A DNA stretch of 47,268 nt from CAZIRF01 sp964541755 (GTDB lineage Bacteria > Spirochaetota > Spirochaetia > Treponematales > Breznakiellaceae): NCBI GenBank assembly GCA_964541755.1, contig CAZIRF010000021.1, positions 1 through 47,268 on the forward strand, given 5' to 3'. The position numbers and the translations under genes were made by a program. Positions 33,207 through 41,351 of the stretch are shown here, piece by piece. Under the pieces are notes generated by a model. That model had not been told where the DNA came from. It made no database searches and was given only the letters and a program-made list of their open reading frames with translations. The stretch's first letter is position 1. Each line of letters begins with the position of its first letter.

Positions 33207-33213
33207 CTATACT
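33185..33213 (+). promoter_or_regulatory. Promoter embedded in the lipoprotein terminator
   Basis: TTGGCG (33185-33190) begins in the terminator loop and stem; after 17 bp comes TATACT (33208-33213). The ATG at 33223 follows nine bases later with no ribosome binding site, so a leaderless or nearly leaderless transcript is predicted. Confidence 0.5.
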
Positions 33214-33222
33214 GCGCTTACC

Positions 33223-34752
33223 ATGAAAACAACAAAAGCTCTCGTTCAAACCCAAAGACACGTCTCGTCCGGCCTTGATGCCGACTTCCATGACCTCTAT
33301 ACCGACAACATGCTCTTCCAGAGGGAAGCCCCTGTACCGGTTTCCGGATTTGGTGTACCCGGCACCCGATTGCGCATTAGCCTGGGCAGTGAACAACGAC
33401 AGCTCAAGGTATCGCGCGAAGGACTCTGGAATACCCGTTTTCGCGCCCGTGCGGCCTGCGAAGAAGGCACCTCTCTCACGCTTGCCATCAAAACGGGAAA
33501 AAATGAATACCAAACACTTCGCAGCCTTGAAAACATTGTATTTGGCGAACTCTGGATTTGTAGCGGACAATCCAACATGGAGATGGGACTGGGTATGGCA
33601 GAAGGGGGTAAAGAGACCGCCCTCGACGCCACAGATCCGCTCTTGCGCTTCCTCTTGATTGAGAAATCATCCTCTCCCATCCCCCGCATGAGCCTCCCCC
33701 ACCCCTGGCAGGTTTCAAACCCTGAAACCGTCTTGGCCAATGGCTGGGAGGGGTTTTCCGCGGCAGCATGGTGGTTTGGACGACGAATCAGGCGGGAAGT
33801 CGGTGTGCCAGTAGGGCTTATACAGGCGGCATACGGGGGGGCAAAAATCCATCCCTTCATCAAGGGAGAGAGCCCTCTTGGGGGTATTTCGGGCTCCTGT
33901 CGCCGCGAATTGAACCTTTACCTGCAGGAACTGCGCATTGCCGATCAGAAATACCAGCTTGCGCTGGGGCAGTGCAAGCTGCCGGCTATAAATGAAGAGG
34001 ATGCCATCAGTCTACACCCTCTCAAAGACCATAATGAATACAACAGCTTGAGTATGGGGAGCGCCTGGCACGCCATGCTCAGCCCCCTCGGGGCCCTCCC
34101 CGCACGGGGCATTCTGTGGTATCAGGGGGAATCCGACGCCGACAATCCCGCTGTTTACCCGGACAAGATGCGCCTCCTGTCGCGTCAATTCCGCCGCAAC
34201 TTTGGGGCAAAGCATTTCTTCTTCGTCCAGATTGCCCCCTGGACCTATGGAAGCCCCGACACACTCCCGCTCTTCTGGGAGGCGCAAGCCCGCCATGCAG
34301 AAAAATCGGGGCAGGGTATGGTTGGCACGGTGGACATCGGCGACATGGATGACATCCACCCGGTAAAAAAGCGGGAAGTGGGAGAACGCCTCGCCGCACT
34401 GGCCCTGCGCGACTGCTACGGCAATAAGAACAACGGGGCGGGAAGCCCCGTCTACTGGCGCTCTTCACGCGGCGAGGAGAGCATTTCGATAGAATTCCGT
34501 GCCATGAACAACAAATTCCTCGATGGACTCGAGGCTCGCGGAAACAAGGGCTTCCCCCTGGGCTTTGTTGGCACTTGGCGCGATGGCCACAGCGAAGAGC
34601 TAAAGGGCCGGGTCGATGGCAATGGGGTTCTTCTCGACTGTCCCGACGCAAAGGAACTCGCCGGCCTCTCCTACGCATTCAAACAGGAAGCCGGTGGCAA
34701 CCTCTTCAACGGCCACGGAGAACCGGCCATCCCCTTCCGGATTCAATTTTAG
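33223..34752 (+). CDS. Sialate O-acetylesterase-family (SASA) carbohydrate esterase, cytoplasmic
   Basis: 509 aa without signal peptide. SGNH motifs of the SASA family are ELWICSGQSNMEMGLGMAEG (nucleophile Ser117), GLIQAAYGGAKIHPF, GILWYQGESDADN (block III) and VDIGDMDDIHPVKKREVGERL (Asp376 and His379; 21 residues with the final L). Members deacetylate sialic acids, but many in polysaccharide loci act on acetylated xylo- or manno-oligosaccharides. Lack of export suggests action on oligosaccharides already imported. The 3' end overlaps the convergent GH5 gene by four bases. Confidence 0.85.
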   Translation: MKTTKALVQTQRHVSSGLDADFHDLYTDNMLFQREAPVPVSGFGVPGTRLRISLGSEQRQLKVSREGLWNTRFRARAACEEGTSLTLAIKTGKNEYQTLRSLENIVFGELWICSGQSNMEMGLGMAEGGKETALDATDPLLRFLLIEKSSSPIPRMSLPHPWQVSNPETVLANGWEGFSAAAWWFGRRIRREVGVPVGLIQAAYGGAKIHPFIKGESPLGGISGSCRRELNLYLQELRIADQKYQLALGQCKLPAINEEDAISLHPLKDHNEYNSLSMGSAWHAMLSPLGALPARGILWYQGESDADNPAVYPDKMRLLSRQFRRNFGAKHFFFVQIAPWTYGSPDTLPLFWEAQARHAEKSGQGMVGTVDIGDMDDIHPVKKREVGERLAALALRDCYGNKNNGAGSPVYWRSSRGEESISIEFRAMNNKFLDGLEARGNKGFPLGFVGTWRDGHSEELKGRVDGNGVLLDCPDAKELAGLSYAFKQEAGGNLFNGHGEPAIPFRIQF

Positions 34753-35777
34753 CGGGCAGAAACCCGATTGGAGAGGAGGAGCTCGTAGAGGTCGCGATCG
34801 ACCAAATAGCCGTGCACCTCTTCCCAGCGGGTATTCGGCCGCCGGTGGCCCACTATTCCGAAGGACCCCTTGAGATTCCACAGGGCGTAGCCCCAACCGA
34901 ATTCCTTGAATATGGACAGAACGTCCTCGAACCAAGCGAGGGCGAGGCGGTTGTCGATTGTATCGTAACAGCCGAACTCCCCGATATGCACCGGCACCCC
35001 GCGATCGGAAAGCTCCTTCCAGGGGGCATAATGCGCCTTGATACGCTCCCGATCCCAGACAGACCCGTCGTATTCGGTCCCCGGATAGACAGGCAGGGGC
35101 AAGCCCTTGGTTTCGACACACCAGTTGGCCTGATAGTGGGTAAGTGCCATGGGTTGATACCCACGGGTACTCATCATGACATTCTGGCCGGCAAGATCTG
35201 CGAGCTCCGGCATGGCGATATTCCCCCCACCAAGACCATCCAGGGTGATGGGCCTGTCGGGCGATATACTGCGAATACCGTCAATCACCCGGCGCATGAT
35301 ACCTTCGTGGATGTCTCGCGTCATGCCATACTGCCCGATATTTGGCGGCTCGTTGAGCAAGTCAAAAGACAGTGCTGATACGGGGATATGGGCATAACGA
35401 CTGGCAAAACGTGTCCACTGGGCACAAAAAGCATCTTGGGCAATCCCATCCAGCCACAAATTGTGTTTTTCCAGCTCGTTGCCGTTTATGCAATATCCCG
35501 GGGCACGGTGGATGTTGAGCGAACAGTGCATGCCACGCGAGACGACCGCCTCTACACACTCATCGACCTTTGCCAGGAAGGCTTCCTTGGGTGCATCGTA
35601 GGCAAAATCGTGTATCCAAAAGCGATAGTCCAGGGGAATTCGGACGAAATTGCAGCCCATGGCGGCCATAAAATCCAAATCCTTGAGGTCTATGTGTATC
35701 TTCTCAAGCGAGGGGGCCTCTTTCCAGCCCGCGCTTACCATCCACAGGAGATTGAACCCGTACCAGGGTGTATTCAT
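34749..35777 (-). CDS. Glycoside hydrolase family 5 enzyme, cytoplasmic
   Basis: 342 aa from the ATG at 35777 (AAGGAG eight bases upstream; the ATG at 35783 is only two bases from it). No signal peptide is present. The (beta/alpha)8-barrel signature is GCNFVRIPLDYRFW, SLNIHRAPGY, SFDLLNEPPN with acid/base Glu143, and VPVHIGEFGC with nucleophile Glu267. A Trp near the end (YALWNLKG) lines the site. GH5 covers beta-mannanases, beta-glucanases and beta-mannosidases; the subfamily cannot be fixed by eye. An intracellular location suits cleavage of imported beta-linked oligosaccharides. Confidence 0.88.
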   Translation of the reverse strand: MNTPWYGFNLLWMVSAGWKEAPSLEKIHIDLKDLDFMAAMGCNFVRIPLDYRFWIHDFAYDAPKEAFLAKVDECVEAVVSRGMHCSLNIHRAPGYCINGNELEKHNLWLDGIAQDAFCAQWTRFASRYAHIPVSALSFDLLNEPPNIGQYGMTRDIHEGIMRRVIDGIRSISPDRPITLDGLGGGNIAMPELADLAGQNVMMSTRGYQPMALTHYQANWCVETKGLPLPVYPGTEYDGSVWDRERIKAHYAPWKELSDRGVPVHIGEFGCYDTIDNRLALAWFEDVLSIFKEFGWGYALWNLKGSFGIVGHRRPNTRWEEVHGYLVDRDLYELLLSNRVSAR

Positions 35778-35798
35778 CAGCATGACTCCTTTTCAAGG

Positions 35799-35810
35799 GA
35801 AACCGGTTTC
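35799..35810. promoter_or_regulatory. Palindromic operator candidate, copy 2, at the GH5 promoter
   Basis: A perfect palindrome GAAACCGGTTTC within the 17 bases identical to 32361-32377. It overlaps a candidate -10 (TAGAAA, 35812-35807) that pairs with TTGTAG (35834-35829) at 16-bp spacing, so a bound protein would repress. Confidence 0.55.
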
Positions 35811-35832
35811 TATTCGGGTAGCAAATCGCTAC

Positions 35833-35863
35833 AAAAAAGCCCCCATCCGCCAAGGATGAGGGC
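35833..35863 (-). terminator. Terminator of the histone gene
   Basis: The minus-strand stem GCCCTCATCC/GGATGGGGGC (10 bp, one mismatch; 35863-35854 with 35848-35839) is followed by six T. The GH5 -35 candidate begins in the T-run. Confidence 0.8.
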
Positions 35864-35903
35864 CCTTGAGATCAATCCAATCGACTGCATTGAGCCGAAA
35901 AGA

Positions 35904-36092
35904 CTAAAAATCCTTCTCTTGGACCGTCTTGCGCTTGTCGGCAATGGTCTTGGCAATAGCGGCATCACAGAGCTCGCGAACCTTGTCGGAAAGAACATCG
36001 ATAACGGCAGCAGAACACTTGAGATCGGCCTTGTCTTTGATGTAGGCCTTGACTTTGGATGCAACGACGAGGGTTTCTTTAGCTTCGGACAT
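35904..36092 (-). CDS. Single-domain bacterial histone (histone-fold protein)
   Basis: Only 62 aa. After a short N-terminus (MSEAKETLVV), residues 11-19 (ASKVKAYIK) fit helix 1, about 26-53 form the long central helix (CSAAVIDVLSDKVRELCDAA and IAKTIADKR), and RKTVQEKDF (54-62) is the loop-2 RKTV/helix-3 signature shared with archaeal histones (RKTVKAEDI) and with the Bdellovibrio histone Bd0055, which has about the same length and a very similar VVxSKVKxxIK start. It should dimerise and bind or bend DNA. AAGGAG stands five bases before the ATG, with its own promoter and terminator, so it is monocistronic and probably well expressed. The N-terminal cap and all three helices are present. Confidence 0.85.
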   Translation of the reverse strand: MSEAKETLVVASKVKAYIKDKADLKCSAAVIDVLSDKVRELCDAAIAKTIADKRKTVQEKDF

Positions 36093-36148
36093 GTTGACTC
36101 CTTGATAGATCGTATGCGACCGCCTCTTGGCGGCACTGAAATCGCGCT

Positions 36149-36177
36149 ATTGTACACCGTTTGAAGCTCCTGTACAA
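36149..36177 (-). promoter_or_regulatory. Histone gene promoter
   Basis: Minus strand TTGTAC (36177-36172), 17-bp spacer, TACAAT (36154-36149), about 57 bp before the ATG. An inverted GCCGCCAAGAGGCGGT segment lies in the leader (36120-36135). Confidence 0.55.
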
Positions 36178-36197
36178 GCAAAAACGGGTTTTGAGTC

Positions 36198-37682
36198 TCA
36201 ATCGGGATACGCTTGACCGGTAAAGAGCGCAAACTGAAGCCGAGCCTGCCGCTCGAGCATATCGCGCCCATTGAGGACGAGGCAGCCGGCGGCCTCTGCC
36301 CGCTGCAAAAGGAGGGTCTTGGACGGCTTGTAGACAAGATCCATGACCGTTTCCTTGCCGCTAAAGCGATAGAGGGGAATGGGGTCTTTGTCGACATCGG
36401 GACTCATACCTACCGAGGTCGTCTGAATGATAATGTCCTTGAAGCGCTCCATCCGGCTCATCCCCGTCTCGTCGAGGCCGCCCCACTGGAAGCCGACCCG
36501 CTCTGCGAGCTCTTTGGCCCGATAGGTCGAACGATTGAGAACAAGGGCCTTGGCCCCCAGTCGTTTGAGCTCAAACACCACCGACCGCGCCACGCCGCCC
36601 GCGCCGATAACACTTACCTTCTTGCCACGCAGGGTCTTGAGCCCCATGGCGTCCAGGAGAGAGCCGGAAAACCCTTCGGTATCGGTATTGAACCCGTCCC
36701 AACCAGCCTTCGAACGCACGATGGTGTTGCAGGAGGCAATCTCGTCGACCGCCTTTGATCGGGTACGCAGGAAGGGCAGGATTTCTTCCTTGAACGGGAT
36801 GGTAACCGAAAGCCCTTCGAGGGAAAGCTCCTCGGCAAAATTGAAAAAGGCCGGCAGGGAATCGGTACGAAAGGGAAGATATACCGCATCCACCCCCAAG
36901 CGCTCAAATCCCGGATTGTGTATGGATGGGCTCGAAGTCGCAGTAAGAGGGCTGCCAATAATGCCAAACAGACGGGTTTTGGCCCCGAGGCTGTGGAAAC
37001 GGTAGAGCTTTGCCAGCTCGACGGGGTCAATCTGCCCCGGGGCCGCCGGTTTTACCCCCGCTTCGTGCAGGGGGGAGGAAAAGGAGAGAAGAGACCCCAG
37101 TCGCTCCGAGAGTATGCGGGTGCATGCGCCATAGGCCCCCATGCCCACGACAATTTTTTCGATATCATCACACTCGCGTGCGGCCCTGAATATGGCCGCC
37201 ACATCGGCAAGCCCGTGTGGCATGACGGCGACTTTCGATATTTCATCGCCACTTCGGCGCAAAAGACGAATACGCTGGGCGAGATTGGCCGGAACCCCCG
37301 AAAAATCGTGCATCGAACGAATAATGCGCGTCCCAAAGGCCCGGGCAGCCTCTTCGAGGCTGGGAACATCGAGATCTTCTTCGAGATCGACGTAGGCGAA
37401 ATTACGCCGACGGTCCGAATCGGCCCAGGCGAGCGCCGTGGCAAGAAGGGTAATGCGGGCACCCTCTCCTTCGACAAACTCACCGCCATCGATCTTGCGA
37501 CGCACCGTAAGGATAACCGGCAAACCCGCCTGTTCGGGGAATCGGCGGATATTGAATCGTTCGGGCTTGTCCAGGCAGTCGACACGGAGCTCTGCGACAT
37601 CGACGAATGAGCGGTATTTGTCCAAAATGGCCAGATTTCGCTCGATGGTATTTGCCGTCAGGCAAAGACAGATCTTCGACAC
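36198..37682 (-). CDS. aroDE: Bifunctional 3-dehydroquinate dehydratase / shikimate dehydrogenase (AroD-AroE fusion)
   Basis: 494 aa, GTG start with AGGAGGG upstream. Residues 1 to about 220 are type I dehydroquinase: VAELRVDCLDKPERF, VILTVRRKIDGGEF, the catalytic His in IIRSMHDFSG and the Schiff-base Lys in EISKVAVMPHGL. Residues about 235-494 are shikimate dehydrogenase: LFGIIGSPLTATSSPSIHNP, VTIPFKEEI with catalytic Lys, SCNTIVR, NTDTEGFSGSL with catalytic Asp, and the NADP site VIGAGGVARSVVFEL. It performs steps 3 and 4 of the shikimate pathway. The same order is known in plants and some bacteria such as Chlamydia. A co-transcribed secreted protein precedes it by 11 bp. Confidence 0.95.
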   Translation of the reverse strand: MSKICLCLTANTIERNLAILDKYRSFVDVAELRVDCLDKPERFNIRRFPEQAGLPVILTVRRKIDGGEFVEGEGARITLLATALAWADSDRRRNFAYVDLEEDLDVPSLEEAARAFGTRIIRSMHDFSGVPANLAQRIRLLRRSGDEISKVAVMPHGLADVAAIFRAARECDDIEKIVVGMGAYGACTRILSERLGSLLSFSSPLHEAGVKPAAPGQIDPVELAKLYRFHSLGAKTRLFGIIGSPLTATSSPSIHNPGFERLGVDAVYLPFRTDSLPAFFNFAEELSLEGLSVTIPFKEEILPFLRTRSKAVDEIASCNTIVRSKAGWDGFNTDTEGFSGSLLDAMGLKTLRGKKVSVIGAGGVARSVVFELKRLGAKALVLNRSTYRAKELAERVGFQWGGLDETGMSRMERFKDIIIQTTSVGMSPDVDKDPIPLYRFSGKETVMDLVYKPSKTLLLQRAEAAGCLVLNGRDMLERQARLQFALFTGQAYPD

Positions 37683-37693
37683 GGAAAACCCTC

Positions 37694-38290
37694 CTAAAAA
37701 TCGGCCCGATAGAGATAGAAGGCGGCAAGAACAGCATCGTTGGGCAAGACTCCCCCATCGGCATCGTGTGCCTCCGCAGGAAGGGCGAAGTCCACACGCA
37801 GGCGAAGCGGCCAGGCAAACCCGCCTATCTGGTATATCCAGGAATCACCATAGTCGAAAAGGGGTTCCCCAAGGACAGTACGGACCTCTGTAGCGGTCGA
37901 AGCGCGATTCAAGCTGTCGAGTGAGAAAAAACGCAGTTGCCAGACACGATTGCGAAACCAAAAGAGTTCCAGGTCGCTCCAGGCAAAGACAACATCATCC
38001 TGCCAGGCTTCTGTGCCCCTGAGGGGAAATATGGAAGAAGGGGTGCCAAAACTCCGCAGGGCCGTTTCAATGTCCATGCCTACCCAAGCGGCCATGGTCT
38101 TGAGGCTGCGCCCCTCCGCACGGGCCTGTCCGGGGCGTGCTTCGCCCGGTATCGGCACAATCGGGCGTTCCCCATCCACAGAAGGCGCAACGACATCGGA
38201 GGACTCTTCGGCAAGGAGCGGACCGGGCCACAGGGCCAGCAGGAGGATCGCAAGAAAGGCGTACATGGGACAAAGGCTGTTCTTCTGCAT
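37694..38290 (-). CDS. Secreted protein of unknown function, SmpA/BamE-like repeats possible
   Basis: 198 aa with a signal peptide (MQKNSLCPMYAFLAILLLAL, cleavage near PLLAEESS). After a Pro-rich linker there are two weak repeats with the pattern 'G x (E/D) .. LRSFGTP' (WVGMDIETALRSFGTPSSIF; TATEVRTVLGEPLFDYGDS), as in SmpA/BamE-type lipoproteins, each followed by Trp/Phe-rich strands (VFAWSDLELFWFRNRVWQLR, SWIYQIGGFAWPLRLRVDF). No lipobox is seen. I do not recognise a named family. A promoter-like pair leaves almost no 5' leader. The stop overlaps the ribosome site of aroDE. Confidence 0.65.
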   Translation of the reverse strand: MQKNSLCPMYAFLAILLLALWPGPLLAEESSDVVAPSVDGERPIVPIPGEARPGQARAEGRSLKTMAAWVGMDIETALRSFGTPSSIFPLRGTEAWQDDVVFAWSDLELFWFRNRVWQLRFFSLDSLNRASTATEVRTVLGEPLFDYGDSWIYQIGGFAWPLRLRVDFALPAEAHDADGGVLPNDAVLAAFYLYRADF

Positions 38291-38296
38291 GAAAAC

Positions 38297-38325
38297 ACTG
38301 TACCCTCTCGATGCAACCAAGGCAA
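38297..38325 (-). promoter_or_regulatory. Candidate promoter of the secreted-protein/aroDE operon
   Basis: Minus strand TTGCCT (38325-38320), 17-bp spacer, TACAGT (38302-38297), six bases before the ATG; no good Shine-Dalgarno sequence is present. Confidence 0.4.
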
Positions 38326-38400
38326 GGCCCGGGTGTCCCAAAGGTAGACGCCAGATGTCCGCCTGCGGACCGGCCTTTCACCACTACGAGGAGACAACCC

Positions 38401-40119
38401 ATGCTCAATCCCGATCCCCTTACCCTTCCTGCCCTCGCGCGTACTGTTGGAGAGCGGTGGCCCACCAAGCCGGCTTTTTCCCTTTTGGGTGAAAACGGCC
38501 CCGCAGAGATGATGAACTGGTACAGCTTTAGCCGCCGCGTAGCCGGCCTTGCCAGTGTCTTGCTACGTGAAGGTCTCAAGGAAGGAGATCGGGTTCTTCT
38601 CTTGGCGGAAAACAGCCCCGCCTGGCCGGTCGCCTACTTTGCCATCTCGACTGCGGGCGGCGTTATCGTCCCCGTCCTTGTGGATTTCGCTCCGGAACAG
38701 ATCAAGAACATCATTTCCCACTCGGGGGTTACCATGGCCTTTGTTTCGGGGAAAACCCGCGAAAAAATCCCCGAAGACCTGCGTACAGCCCTGACCATCT
38801 TCAACATCGACTCGATGAACGCCGACAGCATTCACATTGCCAGCCCCGACGGTTCCCGCAAAGAGGTATTCCGAGCCCTCAGTGTCTATGCGGAGCGCCA
38901 CCCCGATGACCTGGCCAGCATTCTCTACACCTCCGGCACGAGCGGCCAGAGCAAAGGCGTCATGCTGAGCCATCGGAATCTCCTCTTCGATGCCATGGCC
39001 TGTCACTCAATCATCAAAATCTACCCCCGCGACCGCTTCCTCTCGATCTTGCCCCTCGCCCACACCTACGAGTGCACCATCGGGATGCTCATCGCAACCG
39101 TCAACGGCGCCTCGACCGTCTATCTCGACCGTCCGCCGACCCCCGCAGTCCTCCTTCCCGCACTCAAACAGGTCAAACCAACCATCATGCTGAGCGTCCC
39201 GCTCATAATGGAAAAGATATACCGGGGCAAAATACTCCCGACCCTCGAAAAACACCCCCTCTACCGCCTCCCGCTTACCCGGCCGTTGGCCATCAAGGCC
39301 GCCGGGAAAAAACTCTACGGAACCTTTGGGGGCGCCGTACGTTTCTTTGGCATTGGCGGGGCGGCCCTCGCCCCGGACGTCGAAGCCTTCCTCATGAAGG
39401 CCGGTTTCCCCTATGCCATCGGCTACGGGCTCACCGAAACCGCCCCGCTCTTGGCAGGGGCCCCGCCCTTCAAGACCGTCCTCCGCTCTACCGGCCCTGC
39501 CCTCGAGGGCGTCGATTTGCGAATAGTCGATGCTGATGGAAATGTCCTGCACGAACCGGGCGCCGAAGGCGAAATACAGGCCAAGGGCCCCAACGTCATG
39601 CTGGGCTATTACCGCGACGAGGAACGCACGGCAGACGTCTTTACCGAAGACGGCTGGTTCAAGACCGGGGATCTGGGGAGCTTCGACAAGCGGGGACGGC
39701 TCTTCATAAAAGGACGTCTCAAAGCCATGATTTTGGGCCCTTCCGGCGAGAACATCTATCCCGAAGAGATTGAATCCCTTATCAATGAAACCGGCTTTGT
39801 CGAAGAATCCCTGGTCTACGCAGGCAAGGGGGGGGAAATCGTGGCCCTCGTCGTCCTCAACGAGAAGGCACAGAATCTGATGGCAGCCGCCGGAGACGCG
39901 GCCCACGATGCAGCAGATGCCATTGGGGCCGCTTTCCACGATGTGGCAGACCGGGCGGGCGCCCTGCTTGGCAAAGTCAAGGCAGATGTCAACCGGCGCC
40001 TGGGCGTATTCTCGCGTATCCACCAGATACACATACACCAAGAGCCCTTCGAGAAAACCGCCACCCGTAAGATCAAACGCTTCCTCTACCCCAATCAACA
40101 CATAGATCAAAAAGGCTGA
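38401..40119 (+). CDS. Long-chain-fatty-acid-CoA ligase (AMP-binding enzyme)
   Basis: 572 aa; AGGAG stands seven bases before the ATG. It activates a carboxylic acid with ATP and CoA. Motifs are the AMP P-loop SILYTSGTSGQSKGVMLSHR, PLAHTYECTIGML, the aldehyde-type GIGGAALAPDVEAFL, YGLTETAPLL, GWFKTGDLG, RLFIKGRLKAMILGPSGENI, and a C-terminal Lys-containing TATRKIKRFLY. An Ala/Asp-rich helical insert (GDAAHDAADAIGAAFHDVAD) sits in the C-terminal domain. Substrate chain length is not certain. The terminator is shared with the convergent PASTA gene. Confidence 0.88.
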   Translation: MLNPDPLTLPALARTVGERWPTKPAFSLLGENGPAEMMNWYSFSRRVAGLASVLLREGLKEGDRVLLLAENSPAWPVAYFAISTAGGVIVPVLVDFAPEQIKNIISHSGVTMAFVSGKTREKIPEDLRTALTIFNIDSMNADSIHIASPDGSRKEVFRALSVYAERHPDDLASILYTSGTSGQSKGVMLSHRNLLFDAMACHSIIKIYPRDRFLSILPLAHTYECTIGMLIATVNGASTVYLDRPPTPAVLLPALKQVKPTIMLSVPLIMEKIYRGKILPTLEKHPLYRLPLTRPLAIKAAGKKLYGTFGGAVRFFGIGGAALAPDVEAFLMKAGFPYAIGYGLTETAPLLAGAPPFKTVLRSTGPALEGVDLRIVDADGNVLHEPGAEGEIQAKGPNVMLGYYRDEERTADVFTEDGWFKTGDLGSFDKRGRLFIKGRLKAMILGPSGENIYPEEIESLINETGFVEESLVYAGKGGEIVALVVLNEKAQNLMAAAGDAAHDAADAIGAAFHDVADRAGALLGKVKADVNRRLGVFSRIHQIHIHQEPFEKTATRKIKRFLYPNQHIDQKG

Positions 40120-40126
40120 TACAGAA

Positions 40127-40165
40127 GAGGCAATTTCAAAAACAATCGATTTTTGAAATTGCCTC
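40127..40165. terminator. Bidirectional terminator between the acyl-CoA ligase and PASTA genes
   Basis: A perfect 16-bp stem (40127-40142 with 40150-40165) whose inner five pairs are A/T, loop seven bases. A/T-rich stem ends allow use in both directions for the convergent genes. Confidence 0.75.
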
Positions 40166-40171
40166 GGAATA

Positions 40172-41260
40172 CTACGGCTCGATGACTTCGGATTCGGTCG
40201 CTTCTGCCTCTTCTGCCTCTTCTTCGGGCGGAACGATAGCCGGTTCCACGGCTCTTCGAACGATTTCACGATCGAGAACAGTGAGAACGAGTGTTGCCTT
40301 TTCGGGCAGTCGATAGGGAACGGTAAAGAGCCCCCCACGGTGCGAGAAAGACGCAACAAGTTCCCGCTCGCCGGAGGGCAGAAGGGCCTCGAGCTTGCTC
40401 GCGAGGGGGTAGGGGTACTCGGGCAGATTGTACGAGAACAGCCCGTAGACTTCCCCGTCGCGTATATTGGCCGGTACGGCGACGAGTACTTCGATGGGTT
40501 TATTGAGCGTGACTACCTGATTCGCGGCGGGCAGCTGCGAGACAACACTGTCGCCACGTTCGCCTTCCTGTGCGGGGCGGACGGCCATGGTCCAGTAAGC
40601 GCCGGCCTTGTCGAGCTCCTCGAGGGCCTCCCAAACACGCAAGCCGGTAAGGGCGGGAACCGTCACCCGGTCGGACTCGGGGCCGCGAGAGACGACAAAG
40701 ACGAGCTTCGTGGGCCCGGAGACATCGCTGCCGGGAGCGGGGGATTGCTCGATAATGGTTCCGGCGGGCTCGGGTGAAAAGGCGTAAACGAGGGGTTCCT
40801 GAAGTGAAAGGAGGGGGCGCAGGGTGGAAGAGAACATCGCCTGCAGGCGCATTTTGACATCATCGACGTCCTGCCCCACGAAATTTTCAACCGTGTCAAT
40901 AATAACACCGCGCGAGACCACAAGCTTGATCCGGCGACCGGCCTTGACAATGGCCCCGGGCTGGGGATCCTGTTCGAGGATGTTGCCCTTTTCGGCCGCG
41001 GAATTGGAATAACGCAACTGGATGCGGGGATAGAGCTCTTTTGCCTGGAGCTCGAGCAGGGCAGTCGTGAGTTCCTTGCCCTGAACATTGGGAACCATGG
41101 TCTGTTCGCCGCCACGAACGAAGGTAAAGAACACGACGGTTGCGATGACAGCCACAAATACGAGGATGGCCAAGGCGCTGGCGAGTACAAAGCGTATGTG
41201 CTCGTGAACAAACTGCTCAATTGCCTCGGTATCCATTCTCATCTTTTCCCTGAAACCCAT
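40172..41260 (-). CDS. PASTA-domain membrane protein
   Basis: About 362 aa from the ATG at 41260 (GGGG six bases upstream); ATGs 18 and 24 bases further in are alternatives. A single span (about residues 24-46, VLASALAILVFVAVIATVVF) leaves a long outside part with three PASTA domains: MVPNVQGKELTTALLELQAK, VENFVGQDVDDVKMRLQAMF, VPALTGLRVWEALEELDKAG, each ending in a PGxxV..G...LVVSRG-type strand. A Glu-rich tail closes it. PASTA domains bind peptidoglycan fragments; unlike PknB-type kinases no kinase domain is present. It forms a cluster with fmt and def, an arrangement I recall from treponemes. Confidence 0.88.
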   Translation of the reverse strand: MGFREKMRMDTEAIEQFVHEHIRFVLASALAILVFVAVIATVVFFTFVRGGEQTMVPNVQGKELTTALLELQAKELYPRIQLRYSNSAAEKGNILEQDPQPGAIVKAGRRIKLVVSRGVIIDTVENFVGQDVDDVKMRLQAMFSSTLRPLLSLQEPLVYAFSPEPAGTIIEQSPAPGSDVSGPTKLVFVVSRGPESDRVTVPALTGLRVWEALEELDKAGAYWTMAVRPAQEGERGDSVVSQLPAANQVVTLNKPIEVLVAVPANIRDGEVYGLFSYNLPEYPYPLASKLEALLPSGERELVASFSHRGGLFTVPYRLPEKATLVLTVLDREIVRRAVEPAIVPPEEEAEEAEATESEVIEP

Positions 41261-41351
41261 TATGTACCCCGATATCGAAATATGATGAGCCTGTTTCAAA
41301 ACCGATCGTGTTCTGAAAGAGTCTCGAAAAGTGCATTAACAAAACGATTCA

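Noticed and set aside
39007..40359. Minus-strand frame opposite the acyl-CoA ligase
   Set aside because: Antisense of a conserved enzyme, and it would cross the bidirectional terminator.
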